From JANXSS01 sp043729515 (GTDB taxonomy: Bacteria; Pseudomonadota; Gammaproteobacteria; Burkholderiales; Burkholderiaceae_D), in assembly GCA_043729515.1 (NCBI GenBank), contig JAYTLK010000161.1:1-20763 (forward strand): a stretch of 20,763 bases of DNA, given 5' to 3'. The position numbers and the translations under genes are program-made. The notes beneath the pieces are model-generated. The model made no database searches. It saw only the letters and a program-made list of their open reading frames with translations, and was not told where the DNA came from. Every line of letters starts with the position of its first letter. The first letter of the stretch is position 1. Below are positions 16,380-20,763 of the stretch, in pieces.

Positions 16380-18437
16380 TCAGGGCAACTCGGAGGCGAC
16401 AAATCCTTTCGGCGCCACCGTGCCCAGGCGGGCCTTCAGCGATTGCGGTTGATTGTCGAACAGAGCAGCATAATACGTTGCATTCGACAAAACGTTCTTG
16501 ACGTAGCCGCGCGTCTCCGGAAACGGAATGGTTTCGGCGAAGATCGCGCCTTCCACCGGCCGCACCAGCGTGGCCCGCCAGGCGCGTGGCCGGCCCGGGC
16601 CGGCATTGTAGGCAGCCGTGGCCAGCGCTTGCGAGCCGTCGAGGTCGGAGAGCACCATGCGCAGATAATTGGCGCCGAGCCGGATGTTGGTCGGAATGTC
16701 GTTGACCTGGTCGGCGGTGAACCCTGCCATGCCGATCTTGCGCGCCACGAAGCTCGCAGTCGACGGCATCAGTTGCATCAGGCCGGAGGCACCCACGTGC
16801 GAGCGCGCATTCAGGATGAAGCGCGACTCCTGCCGGATCAGGCCATACACCCAGGCGACATCGAGCCCGAGCGGCGCAGCATTGGTACGCATGATGTCGG
16901 CATGGGGGGAGGGGAAACGCTGGGTGAAATCCAGCGCGACCTGCGTGCGGTCGGAGGTGTTGACCATGCGGTCGAGCAGGTTGTTGCGGCGGGCGAATTC
17001 TGCCGCCGCCAGGTGCTGGCGCTCGTTCATGCGTCGCAACTCCCAGTTCCATTCACGGTAGCCTTCGAAACGCATGTCGAATTCGAAAAATTTCATGGCG
17101 CGCCGGAATCCGGCATTGGCCGCCATCGGCGCCAGCTCCTCGGCGGTGACGAACGGCGGCGCCGGCGGCACGACGATCTTCTGTCCGCGCTCCTCGAGCG
17201 CCAATTGGCCATAGAAATTGCGCAGGGCGCTGATCGACTGGAACACCAGTTGCGCATCCTGATTGCGTCCCTCGGCCTGCAGGGCGCGGCCATACCAGTA
17301 GGTCCAGGTGCTGTCGGTGCGCAGGATCGGCGGCATGGCATTGACGGCTGCCTTGACGCCCGGCCAGTCACCGGCGCGCAGCAACGAACGCACCCGCCAT
17401 TGATGGCCGTCCAGCGACAGTGGCGCGCCCTGCGCCTGCTGCCAGTATTGCGGCGCTTCCGGCGCCAGCTTGATGGCTGCCTGCAGCGCGATCTGGCTCC
17501 AGCCGAGGGCGCGCTCGGATGCGTTGAGTTGGGCACTGGCGTTTTGCAAGGCATTGACCGCACCCGGCAGATTGCCGCGCGCACCGCGCCCGAGAGCGAT
17601 CAGGAAGGCTTCATGCGCACCACGCCCGTTGCCAGCGCCGCGCGCCAGCACCGCATCGGGCCGGTCGATGGCTTGCAGCAGCAATGTCTCCGGCACCTCG
17701 GCCAGCAGCACGATCCGGCGCGCCACTGCCGTATTGCCGGCTTCTGCCGCCAGGCGCATCTGCGCCCAGACATCGTCGGTGCTGAACTGGTTGTTTTGCA
17801 ACAGCGTCACGATCAGCGCCGGGCAGGCTTCGCCGTAATTCTGGGCTGCCGTCAGCAAGCCGCGCGCTTCGTCGGCTACCGGCTGGCCCTTGATCGCACG
17901 CGACAACAAGGCGTAGCACTTGACCTGCAGGTCGTCGTTCAGGACGAACAGCGGATGGTGTTGATCGAACAGGACCCAGTTGCGGGTGCGGCCAAGTTCG
18001 AGCAGCCAGTCGTTGCGCATGCGATCGGCAATCGCACTGCCCTCATACCGGGTCAGGAATGCCCGGACTTCTTCGGGCGCAGCGTCGCGCAGGCGCACCT
18101 TGAGGCGATAATAATCGACGTAGGACGGGATCGTATAATTGGACAGCCGGTCCGCCAGCATGCCGGTGGCCCGCAGGTCGTCGCGGCGCGCTGCATCGCG
18201 CAATGCCAGGAATGCGTCGTCGCCGCCGCCGATCAGGTAGAACGAGCGCGGCGACGGTGGCGCTGCCGGCTGTAGTGGCTGTACAGCCGGCAGCTCTGCC
18301 GACTGCTGGGCCAACAGCAGCAGCGATTGCGGCGCCATTTGCCGGCCCGATTGCAGGGCTGCCTGCGATGCTGCAGGCAGAGAGCTTGCAGCAACCATCA
18401 GCAGCGCCACCGCGCGCATCGAAGACAAGGTACCCAT
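16380..18437 (-). CDS. slt: Soluble lytic murein transglycosylase (Slt70-like)
   Basis: This is a periplasmic enzyme that cleaves peptidoglycan to 1,6-anhydromuropeptides. From the ATG at 18437 the product is 685 residues. It begins with a signal peptide (MRAVALLMVAASSLPAASQA, likely cleaved after SQA), then a Gln/Ala/Pro-rich stretch and a long superhelical region of repeated helices (about 70-510). The C-terminal SLT domain contains YGLIRQESRF with catalytic Glu near residue 535, HVGASGLMQLMPSTA, NIRLGANYLRMVL and AYNAGPGRPRAWR. The domain order is that of Slt70. AAGGTG lies some nine bases before 18437; ATGs at 18470 and 18419 are alternatives. It is divergent from fthC by only 25 bases. 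A strong inverted repeat lies inside the early coding region. Confidence 0.93.
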   Translation of the reverse strand: MGTLSSMRAVALLMVAASSLPAASQAALQSGRQMAPQSLLLLAQQSAELPAVQPLQPAAPPSPRSFYLIGGGDDAFLALRDAARRDDLRATGMLADRLSNYTIPSYVDYYRLKVRLRDAAPEEVRAFLTRYEGSAIADRMRNDWLLELGRTRNWVLFDQHHPLFVLNDDLQVKCYALLSRAIKGQPVADEARGLLTAAQNYGEACPALIVTLLQNNQFSTDDVWAQMRLAAEAGNTAVARRIVLLAEVPETLLLQAIDRPDAVLARGAGNGRGAHEAFLIALGRGARGNLPGAVNALQNASAQLNASERALGWSQIALQAAIKLAPEAPQYWQQAQGAPLSLDGHQWRVRSLLRAGDWPGVKAAVNAMPPILRTDSTWTYWYGRALQAEGRNQDAQLVFQSISALRNFYGQLALEERGQKIVVPPAPPFVTAEELAPMAANAGFRRAMKFFEFDMRFEGYREWNWELRRMNERQHLAAAEFARRNNLLDRMVNTSDRTQVALDFTQRFPSPHADIMRTNAAPLGLDVAWVYGLIRQESRFILNARSHVGASGLMQLMPSTASFVARKIGMAGFTADQVNDIPTNIRLGANYLRMVLSDLDGSQALATAAYNAGPGRPRAWRATLVRPVEGAIFAETIPFPETRGYVKNVLSNATYYAALFDNQPQSLKARLGTVAPKGFVASELP
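18262..18294. repeat. 13-bp perfect inverted repeat inside slt
   Basis: GCTGCCGGCTGTA (18262-18274) and TACAGCCGGCAGC (18282-18294) flank a seven-base loop. The repeat lies about 145-175 bases into the slt coding sequence, in the Pro/Gln-rich stretch after the signal peptide. In mRNA it would form a very stable hairpin. Confidence 0.85.
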
Positions 18438-18462
18438 TGCGTAATTCACCTTCCGGATCCGA

Positions 18463-19113
18463 ATGACCATCGCGCCGAGAATAGCATGTGAACCTGCTGC
18501 AACTGTGTCGGAAACCACGCAGACGCCGGCGCAGCTTCGCACAGTGTTGCGCCGATGTCTGCTCGATGCCAGAACGGCAATCGGGCCGGATGCACGGCTG
18601 GCGCGGGACGCGGCGATTGCAGCGCATCTGGGCGCCTGGCTGACGCAATTTTTGGCGGGATCGTCAAGCAGCGAGGCGACGACGAGGCTCCCTGCACTCT
18701 GCCTCGGTGTGTATTGGCCGATCCGTGGCGAACCCGACCTGCGTCCGCTGTATGCCCGCCTGGCAGCGACCGGATTCATCCTGGCGCTGCCGGTGATGAC
18801 CGCACCCGACGCGCCGCTGCAATTTGCCCGCTGGATGCCGGATGCGCCGCTCGTGCTGGACCGCTGGGGCATCGCCACGCCGCAGACGATCCTGCCGGTC
18901 GATCCATCGGTGCTGCTGATTCCCTGCGTCGGCGTGAATGCAACCGGTCACCGGCTGGGCTATGGCGGCGGCTTCTACGACCGGACGCTTGCCAGCCGAC
19001 AGCCGCGCCCGCTGGCGATCGGCATCGCCACCGACGGCGCGCGCTGCAACTTCAACGCCGCCGCGCACGACATGCCGATGGATGTCGTGATCACCGAGAC
19101 GCGGCCGGCGTGA
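18463..19113 (+). CDS. fthC: 5-formyltetrahydrofolate cyclo-ligase
   Basis: This enzyme converts 5-formyl-THF to 5,10-methenyl-THF with ATP, returning the stored folate form to the active pool. The 216-residue product has the family landmarks RTVLRRCLLDAR, LCLGVYWPIRGEPDLRPL, LALPVM and WGIATP, and the strongly conserved ATP/folate motif VNATGHRLGYGGGFYDRTL. The start at 18463 gives a slightly long N-terminus; a GTG at 18505 would begin just before the conserved region and is an alternative, though it has no ribosome site. It is divergent from slt by 25 bases, and its last 23 bases overlap the end of the convergent metF. Confidence 0.92.
   Translation: MTIAPRIACEPAATVSETTQTPAQLRTVLRRCLLDARTAIGPDARLARDAAIAAHLGAWLTQFLAGSSSSEATTRLPALCLGVYWPIRGEPDLRPLYARLAATGFILALPVMTAPDAPLQFARWMPDAPLVLDRWGIATPQTILPVDPSVLLIPCVGVNATGHRLGYGGGFYDRTLASRQPRPLAIGIATDGARCNFNAAAHDMPMDVVITETRPA
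18478..18483 (-). promoter_or_regulatory. Candidate -10 (TATTCT) for slt inside the fthC 5' end
   Basis: TATTCT is read on the minus strand within the first codons of fthC. With only 25 bases between the two start codons, the slt promoter must overlap fthC coding or leader sequence. No convincing -35 hexamer is seen. Confidence 0.25.
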
Positions 19114-19945
19114 GCTGACGCCAGACGGCGGTGGTGGCTGCGGCTTGATTGAGGGTATAGAAATGCAGGCCCGGCGCACCGCCTTCCAGCAGCCGGTTGC
19201 ACAGATCGGTCACGACATCGATGCCAAAGGACTTGATCGAGGCGGCGTCGTCGCCGAAACCGGCGAGCTTCAAGCGGATCCAGCGCGGGATTTCGGCGCC
19301 GCACATGTCGGAGAAGCGCAGCAGCTGCGTGTAGTTCGTGATCGGCATGATGCCCGCCACGATCGGCACGGCCACACCCAATTTGCGGGCATCGTCGACA
19401 AAGCGGAAATACGCATCCGGATTATAGAAATACTGGGTGATGGCGGCATTCGCACCGGCCTTCACCTTGGCGGCGAAACGCTGCAGATCGTCCTGCGGCG
19501 ACTTCGCCTGAGGATGCATCTCGGGATAGGCGGCGACTTCGACATGGAACCAGTCGCCGGTCTCGGCGCGGATGAATTCGACCAGTTCGCTGGCGTAGCG
19601 GAATTCACCGGAAGAGAAATCCACCGCGCCGTAGCCGCTCGGCAGGTCGCCACGCAGGGCGACCAGACGCCGGATGTCCTGCGCCTGGTATTGCGCCAGC
19701 ATGGCGCGCACGCTCTCGCGTGAGCTGCCCAGACAGGACAGGTGCGGTGCGGCCTCGTGGCCCTCGGCACGGATTTCCCGCACGGTGTCGAAGGTGCCCT
19801 GCTGGGTCGAGCCGCCGGCGCCGAAAGTGACCGAAAAATAGGCCGGCTTCAATTCGGCCAGCCTGGCGCGGGTGGCGCGCAGCTTGTCGACGCCTTCGGG
19901 GGTTTTCGGGGGATAGAATTCGATGCTGAAGTTCGGTGTGTTCAT
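19091..19945 (-). CDS. metF: 5,10-methylenetetrahydrofolate reductase
   Basis: MetF reduces 5,10-methylene-THF to 5-methyl-THF, the methyl donor for methionine synthesis. The 284-residue FAD-dependent TIM barrel begins MNTPNFSIEFYPPKTPEG, containing the catalytic Glu of the FxxEFxPP motif. FSVTFGAGGS, CLGSS, LVALRGDLP with the FAD-contacting Asp, ITQYFYNPDAY and GIMPITNY follow, as in E. coli MetF. The start at 19945 is fixed by the conserved N-terminus; the upstream sequence is poor in Shine-Dalgarno character and contains strong hairpins. ahcY lies upstream in the same direction, 162 bp away. The 3' end overlaps convergent fthC by 23 bases. Confidence 0.96.
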   Translation of the reverse strand: MNTPNFSIEFYPPKTPEGVDKLRATRARLAELKPAYFSVTFGAGGSTQQGTFDTVREIRAEGHEAAPHLSCLGSSRESVRAMLAQYQAQDIRRLVALRGDLPSGYGAVDFSSGEFRYASELVEFIRAETGDWFHVEVAAYPEMHPQAKSPQDDLQRFAAKVKAGANAAITQYFYNPDAYFRFVDDARKLGVAVPIVAGIMPITNYTQLLRFSDMCGAEIPRWIRLKLAGFGDDAASIKSFGIDVVTDLCNRLLEGGAPGLHFYTLNQAAATTAVWRQLTPAASR

Positions 19946-19964
19946 GGGGTATGACGAATCGAAG

Positions 19965-19986
19965 CCCGCAGCATGAAAGCTGCGGG
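19965..19986 (-). other. Hairpin 20 bases before the metF start
   Basis: CCCGCAGC (19965-19972) and GCTGCGGG (19979-19986) form an eight-pair GC-rich stem with a six-base loop. It is the element closest to the metF start codon. There is no U-tract, so it is not a classical terminator. Confidence 0.6.
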
Positions 19987-19992
19987 TTGCAT

Positions 19993-20080
19993 CGGTGCGG
20001 CAACGCCGGCGGTGGCCGGCGTTGTGCCTGATCGGGCACCGCTGCTGCCGGGCAAACATCACACCGCCACGATCGTGGCG
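19993..20080 (-). promoter_or_regulatory. Structured ahcY-metF intercistronic region with alternative stems
   Basis: Three further inverted repeats occur. CAACGCCGGC / GCCGGCGTTG (20001-20024) is ten pairs with a four-base loop. GTGCC / GGCAC spans 20024-20039. The 16-bp perfect palindrome CGCCACGATCGTGGCG is at 20065-20080. In addition CGGTGC (19993-19998) can pair with GCACCG (20036-20041), enclosing the ten-pair hairpin and competing with the GTGCC/GGCAC stem. No SAH or SAM riboswitch consensus is apparent to me by eye. Confidence 0.45.
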
Positions 20081-20107
20081 AAATGACCGGCCCGGCGGCC
20101 GAGCCGA

Positions 20108-20763
20108 TCAGTAGCGGTAGGTTTCCGGCTTGTAAGGGCCGGTCGACTGCACGCCGATATAGGCTGCCTGCTCCTGCGTCAAGTCGGTCAACTGCGCATT
20201 GAGCTTCTTTAACTGCAGGCGCGCGACCTTCTCATCCAGATGCTTCGGCAAGGTGTAGACGCCGATCGGATAAGAGGCCGTGTTGCAAAACAGTTCGATC
20301 TGAGCAATCGTCTGATTCGCAAACGACGAACTCATCACGTACGACGGATGACCTGTGCCGCAACCCAGATTCACCAGACGGCCCTCGGCCAGCAGGATGA
20401 TGCGCTTGCCATCCGGGAAGATGATGTGATCGACTTGTGGCTTGATGTTTTCCCAGGTGTACTGCTTCAATGCAGCGACTTCGATTTCATTGTCGAAGTG
20501 GCCGATGTTGCAGACAATTGCCTGGTCCTTCATCTTCTGCATGTGGTCATGCGTGATCACGTGGTAGTTGCCGGTGGCGGTGACGAAGATGTCGGCATGT
20601 TCGGCCGCATAATCCATCGTCACGACGCGATAGCCTTCCATTGCTGCCTGCAACGCACAGATCGGATCGATCTCCGTGACCCAGACCTGCGCCGACAATG
20701 CGCGCAAGGCTTGCGCCGAGCCCTTGCCGACGTCGCCATAGCCGGCCACGACCGCGACCTTGC
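20108..20763 (-). CDS. ahcY: Adenosylhomocysteinase, C-terminal part (5' end beyond window)
   Basis: AhcY hydrolyses S-adenosylhomocysteine to adenosine and homocysteine, relieving product inhibition of methyltransferases and feeding homocysteine back to methionine synthesis. Visible are 217 residues and part of a codon. They begin in the NAD-binding strand KVAVVAGYGDVGKGSAQALRAL (GxGxxG), followed by VTEIDPICALQAAMEGYRVV, DIFVTATGNYHVI, NIGHFDNEIEVAAL, LGCGTGHPSYVMSSSFANQ and the conserved C-terminus GPYKPETYRY. The frame is open to the edge, so the gene continues beyond 20763. It is upstream of metF on the same strand. Confidence 0.97.
   Translation of the reverse strand, partial: KVAVVAGYGDVGKGSAQALRALSAQVWVTEIDPICALQAAMEGYRVVTMDYAAEHADIFVTATGNYHVITHDHMQKMKDQAIVCNIGHFDNEIEVAALKQYTWENIKPQVDHIIFPDGKRIILLAEGRLVNLGCGTGHPSYVMSSSFANQTIAQIELFCNTASYPIGVYTLPKHLDEKVARLQLKKLNAQLTDLTQEQAAYIGVQSTGPYKPETYRY

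Noticed and set aside
15735..18275. Long open frame on the plus strand opposite epimerase and slt
   Set aside because: It spans two well-supported minus-strand genes, has shadow-type composition and shows no domain.
19946..20107. SAH riboswitch
   Set aside because: I cannot find the conserved SAH-riboswitch core by eye. Such elements normally precede ahcY, whose 5' end is outside the window.

Overview
The window looks like chromosomal DNA of a betaproteobacterium, most likely a Burkholderiales/Oxalobacteraceae-type organism. The reasons are its high GC, a PhaM-type polyhydroxyalkanoate granule protein (a family known mainly from this group), a fused 1242-residue indolepyruvate ferredoxin oxidoreductase next to phenylalanine hydroxylase and 4-hydroxyphenylpyruvate dioxygenase, and a slt / epimerase / GST / cca block facing a folate gene. 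I see no phage, transposon, tRNA, rRNA or CRISPR array. No gene-free stretch is longer than about 300 bases.

Left part (1-5570). A 7-bp tandem array (13 full copies, cut by the window edge) abuts the stop codon of a large, repeat-rich phaM on the minus strand. Divergent from it is a plus-strand group: two tandem DUF3108 paralogues, the first with a TonB-like membrane anchor and the second with a cleavable signal peptide, then queC, whose start codon overlaps the preceding stop. A lower-GC lipoprotein gene of glycoside hydrolase family 114 follows and ends at a probable bidirectional terminator.

Middle (5619-13023). A minus-strand aromatic amino acid module is transcribed hppD -> phhA -> fused IOR, divergent from an Lrp/AsnC regulator. 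PhhA converts Phe to Tyr. HppD takes 4-hydroxyphenylpyruvate to homogentisate. IOR would take arylpyruvates to arylacetyl-CoA with reduction of ferredoxin. The module therefore offers two exits for arylpyruvates. The hppD-lrp intergenic region has two inverted repeats about 40 bp apart, one of them over the likely hppD -35 region. The lrp gene abuts a convergent GNAT acetyltransferase gene stop to stop.

Right part (13206-20763). A minus-strand cluster runs slt-like lytic transglycosylase -> NDUFA9-like SDR epimerase -> GST -> cca. The CCA enzyme has an Ala-Pro repeat N-terminal extension and has lost its HD motif. Divergent from slt by only 25 bp is the 5-formyltetrahydrofolate cyclo-ligase gene, which converges on and overlaps metF by 23 bp. 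ahcY (only its 3' two-thirds or less is present) lies upstream of metF, and the 162-bp gap between them holds a chain of strong inverted repeats, some of them mutually exclusive. FthC, MetF and AhcY all serve the folate/methyl cycle.

Most of the window is ordinary housekeeping and catabolic sequence. The parts most worth a second look are the heptanucleotide array beside phaM, the structured metF leader, the inverted repeats around hppD/lrp/IOR, the HD-less CCA enzyme, the tandem DUF3108 pair coupled to queC, and the low-GC GH114 gene. I did not find a convincing new multi-gene system.
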